Of a stretch of DNA of 64,000 bases, positions 19,801 to 26,824 are shown in pieces. The number at the start of each line of letters is the position of its first letter. Positions within the stretch are counted from its first letter, which is position 1. The notes below the pieces were generated by a model. It was not told where the DNA came from. It saw only the letters and a program-made list of their open reading frames with translations, and did not search any database. Origin of the DNA: Flavobacteriales bacterium (GTDB lineage Bacteria > Bacteroidota > Bacteroidia > Flavobacteriales_E > Vicingaceae); the NCBI GenBank assembly GCA_026196775.1, contig JAPHUD010000035.1, positions 50,169 through 114,168 of the forward strand, read 5' to 3'. A program made the position numbers and the translations under genes.

Positions 19801-20347
19801 TAATGGTGTAGAATCCAGAAATCAATTCTCACATACTGTAAAAACACGTTGGAACATAACAAGAGTTTATACTTTGGTGATGTTGGCTTCGCAAGCTAAT
19901 AAAAGTAATTTTTCGGAATTTTTTACTAATAGAAATTATAACTTATTTATACAGGAAATAGAACCAACTTTTTCCATTCAGCCAAGTGTTAAAGTAAGGG
20001 TTAGTTTTTTGTTTAATTTTAAGGAAAAAACCAATGAAGCTGTTTATGGAGGAGAAAAATCTATTTCTAAAAAAGGAGGGCTGGAGCTGAGGTTTAATAT
20101 GGCTTCTAAAGGAAGTTTAAGAGCTAATTTTAATTACATTGAAAATACATTTTCAGCTACTGACAATGTTTCTTTAGCGTTTGAAATGCTTGAAGGACTT
20201 CAGAATGGTGCTAATAGTACTTGGGAGTTGTCTTATCAGCAAAATCTTTCTAAGTACATGCAGCTTAACCTAAGTTATAATGGTAGAAAATCAGAGAACA
20301 CTAACTTTATCCATACTGGAGGAGTTCAAGTAAGGGCATTTTTTTAA
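16877..20347 (+). CDS. Very large predicted outer-membrane beta-barrel protein, unknown
   Basis: 1156 aa with an apparent TTG start that gives a good signal peptide (FIILIFSSFFVFKTAWSQ). There is no cytoplasmic domain. Residues about 150-250 hold a conserved-looking block (ISRGVAFGNSQDLSVNSN, LSGKITDEISILASISDD, then a TAGDFYLKRPDTYF strand). The C-terminal two thirds are long alternating strands with Asn/Lys turns and the chain ends in VQVRAFF, a terminal aromatic residue as in outer-membrane barrels. There is no TonB box or plug domain that I can identify. A surface or outer-membrane role is inferred; the family is not recognised. It stands alone, upstream of the MerR-type regulator. Confidence 0.6.
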   Translation: MKNIRFIILIFSSFFVFKTAWSQDVSNYREKEFLLNKDTLQLDSLSLVPQSEVITIDGISLDNAFYEINYAKSIFILKNEGVYLKNKKMKVSFRVFPLSFSEPYFHKEKQMVEEGGKIAKNPFLYEYTVATEDIFYLNGLDKSGSISRGVAFGNSQDLSVNSNMNLQLSGKITDEISILASISDDNIPIQAEGNTQQLQDFDQVYIQLFSGEWKLTAGDFYLKRPDTYFMNFNKKVQGGSFDITVPTSNKENASTLSPTISAAVSRGKFARNRIIGVEGNQGPYRLKGADNEAFIIILSGTEQVFIDGMLMKRGNEFDYVIDYNTGELTFTSNRLITKDSRIVVEFQYSDRNYARSLIHFGNEFKSEKLKLNFNFYTEQDSKDQPLLQDLTDENKRFLSEIGDTIQDAVIPNINLVEFDENKVLYKMIDSLGYDSVFVYSTNPDSAIYQLGFSYVGENNGNYKQIQSSANGKVYEWQIPVGGVPQGNYEPVILLVTPKQNQMATLGGEYIFSKNAKITWEGAISKNDINTFSEKDSGDDVGYAFKFNSENILDLNKEKEESWKLNIGTNYEYVQEYFTPIERFRLVEFERDWNISNAIVNTDQHIVGGTVGLNKTDKGNVTYAFNYMNTLDLIEGAKNALAINYKKNGFQLVSSASFLQTKGINNSEFLRHKAILTKQLGWVVLGVGEETEQNKLFLNKSDSLTASSFEFVILQAFIHNADTTKNKFMLSYKQRDDNVPVANDFLKATRAEDIELSMSLLKMKNHKLRSTFTYRKLHIVSNTLTTIKPEETVLARVEYNGNFLKNLISTNTYYEIGSGLEVKKEFLFVEVQPGQGTHTFIGDLNNNGAKDLNEFEIAIFRDQANYIKIFTPTNEFVKTYTNQFNQSLFLQPEAIWGGEKGVKKLVSRFSNRANFRTSRKVSNKDDYFNPFIADVDDSSLVTINMGVLNTFYFNRTNTKFGADYIYQNNKDKSLLTNGVESRNQFSHTVKTRWNITRVYTLVMLASQANKSNFSEFFTNRNYNLFIQEIEPTFSIQPSVKVRVSFLFNFKEKTNEAVYGGEKSISKKGGLELRFNMASKGSLRANFNYIENTFSATDNVSLAFEMLEGLQNGANSTWELSYQQNLSKYMQLNLSYNGRKSENTNFIHTGGVQVRAFF

Positions 20348-20375
20348 AGGATATTAATCCTATATAGATAATTAA

Positions 20376-20405
20376 TTTGTAGTTTAAAAATAAGTGTTAA
20401 TTTTG
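20376..20405 (+). promoter_or_regulatory. Promoter of the MerR/B12 regulator gene, overlapping a candidate operator
   Basis: TTTG (20376-20379), an 18-base spacer and TAATTTTG (20398-20405). The -7 element overlaps TTTTGTTTAA (20401-20410), a motif repeated around the crtI promoter, suggesting autoregulation. The initiation point would be near 20411, after the possible GTG at 20394. Confidence 0.6.
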
Positions 20406-20426
20406 TTTAATAAAAAATATAATATA

Positions 20427-21326
20427 TTGAACACAATTAAAGAACAATTCAGTATTAAAGATTTAGAAAATCTTTCAGGAATTAAGGCACATACTATTAG
20501 AATTTGGGAAAAACGTTATGGCTTACTATCTCCCGAAAGAACTGACACTAATATTAGGTACTATTCTTTAGAGGCACTTCAAAAATTGTTAAATGTTTCT
20601 TTATTGAACAGTAATGGATACAAAATTTCTAAAATTGCCCAATTGCCTGAAGATAAGATTCCTGTGGCTGTAAGAGAAATGATAGTAAAAAAAGGAGTGA
20701 ACAATTACACAATCAACTCTTTTAAATTGGCAATGCTTAATTTTGATTATAAGTTGTTTAATGCTACTTATAATCAGTTGTTGGTACAAAAATCATTCAG
20801 AGAAATTTTCTTAACTATTTTCGTGCAATTATTGGATGATGTTGGATTGTTATGGCAATCTAAAACCATTACTCCTGCCCACGAACATTTTGTTTCTAAT
20901 CTTATTAAACAAAAGATTTATTTACATATAGAAAACTTACAACTTCAAGCTTCTGAAAAAGATAATAAAGTTTTTGTATTGTTTCTTCCGCTTAATGAAA
21001 TTCATGAATTAGGTTTGCTCTATTTACATTTAGAGTTTTTATTACATGGTTACCCTTCTATATATTTAGGGCAAAGTGTTCCTGCTGAAAACTTAAAAGA
21101 CTTACAAAGTATTTATAAAAACATTACTTATGTTTCTTATTTTACTGTTTATCCATCTGAAGAAGAATATCCTAATTATGTTGGAAATATTGCCAATAAT
21201 GTTCTTAGAAAAAATCAAGATGATTTGATTTTACTAGGCAAGAAAGCTAATAATTTAGAAAATACACCTTCTTTTAATCAGGTAAAAACATATCTCTCTA
21301 TTGAGGATTTAGTTAAAGAATTATAA
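20427..21326 (+). CDS. MerR-family B12-binding photoreceptor-type regulator (CarH/LitR-like)
   Basis: 299 aa from a TTG at 20427; the longer frame from GTG 20394 would begin before the predicted transcript. The N-terminal MerR helix-turn-helix is clear (FSIKDLENLSGIKAHTIRIW, then EKRYGLLSPER and IRYYSLEAL). The second half is a cobalamin-binding module: W143 followed after nine residues by E153-H154 (the W-x9-EH motif that caps adenosylcobalamin) and EIHELG with H193, matching E/DxHxxG, the lower axial His. In CarH, adenosylcobalamin holds a DNA-binding tetramer in the dark and light breaks it. The residue after the Trp is Gln, where Thermus CarH has the His (H132) that ligates cobalt in the light. 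It probably represses the carotenoid genes that follow. Confidence 0.85.
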   Translation: MNTIKEQFSIKDLENLSGIKAHTIRIWEKRYGLLSPERTDTNIRYYSLEALQKLLNVSLLNSNGYKISKIAQLPEDKIPVAVREMIVKKGVNNYTINSFKLAMLNFDYKLFNATYNQLLVQKSFREIFLTIFVQLLDDVGLLWQSKTITPAHEHFVSNLIKQKIYLHIENLQLQASEKDNKVFVLFLPLNEIHELGLLYLHLEFLLHGYPSIYLGQSVPAENLKDLQSIYKNITYVSYFTVYPSEEEYPNYVGNIANNVLRKNQDDLILLGKKANNLENTPSFNQVKTYLSIEDLVKEL

Positions 21327-21405
21327 TTTTGTTTAATTATATTTTGTAATTGTTAAACAAAATAGTATTTTTGTTTCGTATTTATATTAAATATGTTAAA
21401 CAAAA
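21327..21405 (+). promoter_or_regulatory. crtI promoter with repeated candidate CarH operator
   Basis: -33 TTTG at 21343-21346, a 19-base spacer and -7 TATTTTTG at 21366-21373. TTTTGTTTAA (21327-21336) and its reverse complement TTAAACAAAA (21353-21362) form a 10-base inverted repeat across the -33 region and spacer; another TTAAACAAAA covers codons 2-4 of crtI (21396-21405). The same motif sits on the regulator's own promoter. Confidence 0.6.
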
Positions 21406-22892
21406 AGAAAAAAGTAATCATTATTGGAGCCGGATTTTCATCCCTTTCCGCTGCAAGTTATTTGGCTCAACAAGGATTTCAAGTTGAAGTGTTAGAGAAA
21501 AATGATTCGCTTGGCGGAAGAGCTCGTCAGTTACGAAAAAATGGTTTTTTGTTTGATATTGGTCCGACTTGGTATTGGATGCCCGATGTTTTTGAACGAT
21601 TTTTTAATGACTTTAATAAAAAGCCCTCCGATTATTATGTGTTAGAAAAACTTAGTCCAGCTTACCAAGTCTATTTTGAGGTATTAAAATCTATAACAAT
21701 TAGTGATAATTTAGAAGAAATTTATGCTGTTTTTGAAGCTGAAGAAAAAGGTAGTTCAAAATATTTAAAAAGTTTTTTAGCAGATGCCAAAAACAACTAT
21801 GATGTTGCTATAAAAGATTTAGTTTATTGTCCAGGAGTTTCTTTTACAGAATTAATAACACCTCAAACTATTGGGAAACTTAATCAGTTTTTTACAAGCA
21901 TTAGTACGCAGGTTAGGCAACATATAAAAAGCAAAAAACTGATCCAAATTTTAGAATTTCCGGTGTTGTTTTTAGGAGCAAAGCCAAGCAATACACCTGC
22001 TTTTTACAATTTTATGAACCATGCTGATTTTGGTTTAGGTACTTGGCATCCCAAAGGTGGAATGTATGAAGTGGTAAAAGCCATGCAACAATTGGCTTTA
22101 TCATTAGGAGTAATTTTCAAAACCAACCAACAAGTAGAAAAAATTGTGGTTGAAAATAATGTTGCTAAGGGTGTTTTAGTAAATGGGGTATTTCAACCTG
22201 CGGATGTAATCCTGAGCGGGGCAGATTATCACCATACAGAAACACTGCTTGATGAAAAGTTTAGAGCTTATTCCCAAAAATATTGGGAAAAGAAAACTTT
22301 TGCACCATCTGCTTTGTTGTTCTATGTTGGGTTTAAAAAGAAATTAAAAAATGTATCGCACCATACTTTGTTTTTCGATACCGATTTTGATTTACATGCT
22401 AAAGATATTTATGATAATAAAAAATGGCCAGAAAAACCACTTTTTTATGCCAGTTTTCCTAGTATAAGCGATAATTCTTTTGCTCCCGAAGGACAAGAAG
22501 CAGCTACTTTTTTAATTCCTGTTGCTCCTGGTATTGAAGATACTCCAGAAATTCGATTAAAGTATTTTAAGAAAGTTATACAACGATTAGAACTACTGAC
22601 ACAGCAAGATGTTGAAAATGATATCGCTTTTTATGAATCTTACTGTGTGAAAGACTTTGTAAAAGATTACAACTCTTATCAGGGAAATGCCTATGGAATG
22701 GCGAATACCTTGTTGCAAACCGCATTTTTACGTCCGAAAATAAAAAGTAAAAAAGTAGATAATTTGTTTTTTACAGGACAGTTAACTGTTCCTGGTCCAG
22801 GAGTTCCTCCATCATTAATATCAGGAAAATTGGCTGCTAACCTTATTATAAAATTCCTAACTAAATATAAAACACATGAAACAGTTATTTGA
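21393..22892 (+). CDS. crtI: Phytoene desaturase
   Basis: 499 aa FAD-dependent CrtI-type desaturase; converts phytoene stepwise to lycopene at the membrane. N-terminal dinucleotide-binding fold (VIIIGAGFSSLSAASYLAQQ and LGGRARQ) and the C-terminal carotenoid-oxidoreductase signature (FFTGQLTVPGPGVPPSLISG) are intact; length is normal for the family. It is first gene of the carotenoid operon and its stop overlaps the crtB start by 17 bases. The promoter is described separately. Confidence 0.95.
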   Translation: MLNKKKKVIIIGAGFSSLSAASYLAQQGFQVEVLEKNDSLGGRARQLRKNGFLFDIGPTWYWMPDVFERFFNDFNKKPSDYYVLEKLSPAYQVYFEVLKSITISDNLEEIYAVFEAEEKGSSKYLKSFLADAKNNYDVAIKDLVYCPGVSFTELITPQTIGKLNQFFTSISTQVRQHIKSKKLIQILEFPVLFLGAKPSNTPAFYNFMNHADFGLGTWHPKGGMYEVVKAMQQLALSLGVIFKTNQQVEKIVVENNVAKGVLVNGVFQPADVILSGADYHHTETLLDEKFRAYSQKYWEKKTFAPSALLFYVGFKKKLKNVSHHTLFFDTDFDLHAKDIYDNKKWPEKPLFYASFPSISDNSFAPEGQEAATFLIPVAPGIEDTPEIRLKYFKKVIQRLELLTQQDVENDIAFYESYCVKDFVKDYNSYQGNAYGMANTLLQTAFLRPKIKSKKVDNLFFTGQLTVPGPGVPPSLISGKLAANLIIKFLTKYKTHETVI

Positions 22893-23715
22893 TGATTTAT
22901 CATATAAAAGCAGTAAGTTGGTTACCAATACGTACAGCACTTCTTTTGCTTTAGCTGTGGGCATGTTGGCTCCATCTATCAGAAAAGACATACATAGCAT
23001 TTATGGTTTTGTACGTTTTGCCGATGAAATTGTAGATTCTTTTCATGGATACGATAAGAATTTGTTATTGAATCAGTTTGAATTGGAGTATTACAACGGA
23101 ATGACTAATGGAATAAGTCTAAATCCGATTATTAACTCTTTTCAGCATACGGTAAAAAAGTACAATATAGATGATGAGTTAGTTAATGCTTTTCTAACTA
23201 GTATGCGTATGGACTTGCACAAAACAGAATATGCCACTACCGATGAATACAAAGCTTATATTTATGGCTCGGCAGATGTAGTTGGGTTAATGTGTTTAAA
23301 AGTTTTTGTTAATGGAAATGAAGAAAAATATAATGAGTTGAAAGATGCTGCTATGCGTTTAGGTTCTGCTTTTCAGAAAGTAAATTTTTTGAGAGACTTA
23401 AAGCAAGATGTTGATGAACTTTCAAGGGCTTATTTTCCAGGAGTAAATTTAAAATCGCTTACACAAGAAAATAAATTGCAAATTATTAATGAAATAAAAG
23501 TAGATTTTGATGCAGCTTACAAAGGAATAGTAAGACTTCCTGCAGAAGCTCGTTTTGGCGTTTATACCGCCTTTATTTATTACAAAAAGTTGCTATTAAA
23601 GTTAGAACAAACCCATCATAGCGAGATTATTAAGAAAAGGATAAGGGTTTCTAATCCTGTAAAATTAGGTTTGTTAGCACAATCGTTTGTAAGGTTAAAA
23701 TTGAATTTACTATAA
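22876..23715 (+). CDS. crtB: Phytoene synthase
   Basis: 279 aa; condenses two geranylgeranyl diphosphates to phytoene. Both Asp-rich diphosphate-binding motifs are present: DEIVDS near residue 50 within YGFVRFADEIVDS, and NFLRDLKQDVDE near residue 175. Trans-prenyl synthase/squalene-phytoene synthase fold; no truncation. It overlaps crtI by 17 bases (different frame), indicating translational coupling, and the small unknown gene follows after a single base. Confidence 0.95.
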   Translation: MKQLFDDLSYKSSKLVTNTYSTSFALAVGMLAPSIRKDIHSIYGFVRFADEIVDSFHGYDKNLLLNQFELEYYNGMTNGISLNPIINSFQHTVKKYNIDDELVNAFLTSMRMDLHKTEYATTDEYKAYIYGSADVVGLMCLKVFVNGNEEKYNELKDAAMRLGSAFQKVNFLRDLKQDVDELSRAYFPGVNLKSLTQENKLQIINEIKVDFDAAYKGIVRLPAEARFGVYTAFIYYKKLLLKLEQTHHSEIIKKRIRVSNPVKLGLLAQSFVRLKLNLL

Positions 23716-23716
23716 A

Positions 23717-24247
23717 ATGTATAAAACCTCCTTATTCATATTGTCAATTTTATGTTGTTTTAGCTTAATTGGAGGCAACATTAATTTAGCACGGACTAAT
23801 TTTTCTAAAGTAAAAACCATTGGTCAGATAGATACCGTTTTAATATTAATAAACAATATAAACACACCAGTTTCTAATGCTTATAAAGGAGCTTACACCA
23901 TGATGAAAGCAAAATATGTAAGCTCTCCATTAAAAAAATACGCTTATTTTAATCAAGGAAAAGCATTAATAGAACAAGCAATAGAACAAGCTCCCAACAA
24001 TCTAGAAATACGCTATTTGAGAGCAATACTTCAGGTTAACTTACCCAAATTTTTAAATTATTATGAAAATCTAAATGAGGATATAGATTTTGTTTTAAAA
24101 AACCTTATGACTGAGCAAATATCAAAAGAATTGAAGTATAAAATAATTATTAATTTAGTAGCAGCTAATTTAATTTCTAACGAACAGAAAGCTACATTTT
24201 TTTACCTAATAAACCATGAAAGAAATACAAGTAATATTAGTAGATGA
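23717..24247 (+). CDS. Small secreted or membrane-anchored protein in the carotenoid operon, unknown
   Basis: 176 aa. It has an N-terminal hydrophobic segment (TSLFILSILCCFSLIGG) that could be a signal peptide or anchor; the rest is predicted helical, with a TPR-like stretch (KALIEQAIEQAPNNLEIRYLRAI). No catalytic motif is seen. It starts 1 base after crtB and overlaps idi by 32 bases, so it is cotranscribed and coupled with carotenoid genes. Its role in pigment synthesis or placement is an inference from position only. Confidence 0.65.
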   Translation: MYKTSLFILSILCCFSLIGGNINLARTNFSKVKTIGQIDTVLILINNINTPVSNAYKGAYTMMKAKYVSSPLKKYAYFNQGKALIEQAIEQAPNNLEIRYLRAILQVNLPKFLNYYENLNEDIDFVLKNLMTEQISKELKYKIIINLVAANLISNEQKATFFYLINHERNTSNISR

Positions 24248-24755
24248 GAATGATAATGAAATAGGTACAATGCCTAAATTAGAAGCTCATAAAAAAGGGT
24301 TGCTGCATAGAGCTATTTCTGTTTTTTTGTTTGATTTAGACGGAAACTGGATAATGCAAAAAAGAGCATCCGAAAAATACCATTCAGCTAATTTGTGGAC
24401 TAACACATGTTGTAGCCATCCTTATCCGAAGGAAAAAACTAAAAAAGCTGCTGAAAGAAGGTTAGTAGAAGAAATGGGAATAGAAAGTGAATTGACGAAG
24501 GCACTAAGTTTTGTGTATAGATCAGAATTAGATAAGGGTTTAATAGAGCATGAGTTTGACCACGTTTTTATAGGGTTTACGGCTGAATTACCATCACCTA
24601 ACAAAGAAGAAGTGTCTGATTGGAAAATTGTTCCCTTTGAAGCATTAGATAATGAGGTGCAAAACTATCCGGAAAAATTTACTGAGTGGTTCAAACTTAT
24701 TTACAGAAAAGTAAACCTGCATTTAGAATTGAATAAAATTCATGTTAAAAATTAA
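24216..24755 (+). CDS. idi: Isopentenyl-diphosphate delta-isomerase, type 1
   Basis: 179 aa Nudix-fold enzyme interconverting IPP and DMAPP, the starting units for carotenoids. Catalytic Cys lies in TNTCCSHP; the Nudix-like block AAERRLVEEMGIE and the metal-binding EHEFDHVF follow, as in bacterial type 1 Idi. Length normal. It overlaps the preceding gene by 32 bases and is followed immediately by crtZ. Confidence 0.93.
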   Translation: MKEIQVILVDENDNEIGTMPKLEAHKKGLLHRAISVFLFDLDGNWIMQKRASEKYHSANLWTNTCCSHPYPKEKTKKAAERRLVEEMGIESELTKALSFVYRSELDKGLIEHEFDHVFIGFTAELPSPNKEEVSDWKIVPFEALDNEVQNYPEKFTEWFKLIYRKVNLHLELNKIHVKN

Positions 24756-24758
24756 GTG

Positions 24759-25202
24759 ATGTTGTTTATTATTTTACTTGTCGGAACATTTTTTTTGATG
24801 GAAGGTGTGGCTTGGGCAACACATAAATATATTATGCATGGTTTTTTGTGGCATTTACACGAAGATCATCACACCAAAAATCCTAATTCTTTTTTTGAGA
24901 AAAACGATTACTTTTTTGTGATTTTTGCTGTTCCGGGCATGGCTTGTATTTTATTGGGAACAATATTCTCCATACCTTATACCTTACCTATTGGGTTAGG
25001 AATTACCATTTATGGAGCAGCTTATTTCTTTGTTCACGAAATTTTTATCCACCAACGATTTAAAGTACTTAGAAATACCAATATCAACTATTTTAAAGCC
25101 ATCCGTAGAGCTCACAAAGTGCATCATAAACACTTAAAAAAAGAGGATGGTGAATGCTTTGGAATGTTGTGGGTGCCGCTAAAATATTTTTCACAAAAAT
25201 AA
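24759..25202 (+). CDS. crtZ: Beta-carotene hydroxylase (fatty acid hydroxylase fold)
   Basis: 147 aa from the ATG at 24759 (a GTG three bases earlier directly follows the idi stop). The four His clusters of the di-iron membrane hydroxylase are visible: HKYIMH, HEDHH, HEIFIH and HKVHHKH, with three or four hydrophobic segments. It would hydroxylate the beta-ionone rings to zeaxanthin. It sits between idi and the lycopene cyclase gene. Confidence 0.92.
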   Translation: MLFIILLVGTFFLMEGVAWATHKYIMHGFLWHLHEDHHTKNPNSFFEKNDYFFVIFAVPGMACILLGTIFSIPYTLPIGLGITIYGAAYFFVHEIFIHQRFKVLRNTNINYFKAIRRAHKVHHKHLKKEDGECFGMLWVPLKYFSQK

Positions 25203-25203
25203 T

Positions 25204-25893
25204 ATGGAAAGCCTTTATCTCATTATATTGTTGCTCTCTTTTAGCATTCCATTTGCTTATTCTTTTGAAAAAAAAATGCATTTCATTAAACATTGGAAAG
25301 CCGTGTTAGGTAGTATTTCAATAGTGGCTATTGTTTATATTGTTTGGGATGTGATTTTTACCAAAATAGGCGTTTGGGGGTTTAATCCAACTTATTATTT
25401 AGGAATTACTATTTTTAATTTACCTATTGAGGAACTATTGTTTTTCTTCTTAATTCCTTATGCCAGTATTTTTATTCACTATTCGCTGCAATATTTTTTT
25501 CCGAAAGCAAAATTGTCTAATAAATTTGTTGTACCGTTTACTTGGGTGTTTATTGCTCTTTTAGTTGTATTAATTGCCATGAATATGGGTAAACTATATA
25601 CACAAATAAATGGGGTTTTCTTAGTTTTTGCTTTGCTGTTGGGCTTGTTAGATAAAAATAAAACCCTACATCGTTTTTACATTTCTTATATGGTAATTCT
25701 TATTCCTTTTGCAATTGTAAATGGCATTTTAACTGGTAGTTTTATTGATGAACCTATAGTCTGGTACAACAATGTAGAAAATTTGGGCATCCGTTTTTTC
25801 ACCATTCCTGTTGAAGATTTTGGATACGCTTTTAGCATGTTGTATTTTTCAGTTTTTTTGATAGAACGTTTTAAAACAAAAACAAATGACTAA
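25204..25893 (+). CDS. Lycopene beta-cyclase, fused CrtYc-CrtYd membrane type
   Basis: 229 aa with about seven membrane segments, made of two similar halves. Each half ends in the family's acidic motif: NLPIEELLFFFLIPY in the first and TIPVEDFGYAFSMLYF in the second (P-x-E/D-E/D). This is the internal-repeat arrangement of the fused CrtYc/CrtYd cyclases of Bacteroidota and archaea, unlike FAD-type CrtY. It cyclises lycopene to beta-carotene. Starts one base after crtZ and overlaps the next gene by 8 bases. Confidence 0.88.
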   Translation: MESLYLIILLLSFSIPFAYSFEKKMHFIKHWKAVLGSISIVAIVYIVWDVIFTKIGVWGFNPTYYLGITIFNLPIEELLFFFLIPYASIFIHYSLQYFFPKAKLSNKFVVPFTWVFIALLVVLIAMNMGKLYTQINGVFLVFALLLGLLDKNKTLHRFYISYMVILIPFAIVNGILTGSFIDEPIVWYNNVENLGIRFFTIPVEDFGYAFSMLYFSVFLIERFKTKTND

Positions 25894-26824
25894 AAAAGTA
25901 CTCATAACAGGCGGAACAGGATTAGTGGGAACAGCACTTACTGAACTTTTGGTTGAAAAAGATTATACAGTTACTATACTGACAAGAGATAAAAATTTAA
26001 CTTCAAAACATCCTAATATTACTTATAGTTATTGGGATATTAATAAAGGAATTATTGATAAAGAGGAGTTGCTTTCAGCAAATTATATGGTACATTTAGC
26101 AGGAGCAGGAATTGCAGATAAACCTTGGTCGGAAAAACGAAAAAAAGAAATTTTAGATAGTCGAGTTAAACCTATAAAACTAATTTACAATATTTTAAAA
26201 AACAACTCTCATCAACTTAAAGCCTTTATTTCTGCTTCGGGAGTTGGGTTTTATGGAGCGATAACCACCAATACCATTTTTGATGAAACAGCACCCGCAG
26301 CCAATGATTTTTTAGGAAAAACCTGTCTGCAATGGGAACAAGCAGTAGATGAATTAAACGATTTAAAAATAAGAACAGTTAAACTGCGAACAGGAATAGT
26401 GTTGTCAAAAAATGGTGGAGCATTGCCTAAAATGATGCAACCATTTAAGTTTGGTTTAGGTGCTGCGTTGGGAACAGGCAAACAAATTATGCCTTGGATA
26501 CACATTGATGATTTAGCCCAACTTTATGTTGCAGCCATAGAAAACGATAGTTTTAATGGAGCTTATAATGCCATTGCCGGAAATGTAAGCAACAAAAACT
26601 TTTCTAAAATGCTATCAAAAGCTATGAACAAACCATTTTGGTTGCCCAATGTGCCCGGTTTTATGCTAAAATTGTTTTTAGGTGAAATGGCTGTAATTCT
26701 GCTAGAAGGAAGTGCTGCAAGTAATCAAAAATTGCTTCAAACAGGGTTTAATTTTCAATTTGCCGATTTGGAAGTGGCGTTGAAAGAGTTGGTTGGGAAG
26801 CAGCCTTTGTTTTATAGTAATTGA
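25886..26824 (+). CDS. TIGR01777/SDR39U1-type NAD-dependent epimerase-like protein
   Basis: 312 aa atypical extended SDR. GGTGLVGTALTELL is the nucleotide-binding loop; LAGAGIADKPW, FISASGVGFYG, the long MPWIHIDDLAQLYV segment and the C-terminal DUF1731-like region (NFQFADLEVALKELV) identify the YfcH/TIGR01777 family. The usual active-site Tyr-x3-Lys is not evident. It is last in the carotenoid operon, overlapping lycopene cyclase by 8 bases. Its substrate is unknown. Its 3' end overlaps the convergent minus-strand gene by 77 bases. Confidence 0.85.
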   Translation: MTKKVLITGGTGLVGTALTELLVEKDYTVTILTRDKNLTSKHPNITYSYWDINKGIIDKEELLSANYMVHLAGAGIADKPWSEKRKKEILDSRVKPIKLIYNILKNNSHQLKAFISASGVGFYGAITTNTIFDETAPAANDFLGKTCLQWEQAVDELNDLKIRTVKLRTGIVLSKNGGALPKMMQPFKFGLGAALGTGKQIMPWIHIDDLAQLYVAAIENDSFNGAYNAIAGNVSNKNFSKMLSKAMNKPFWLPNVPGFMLKLFLGEMAVILLEGSAASNQKLLQTGFNFQFADLEVALKELVGKQPLFYSN

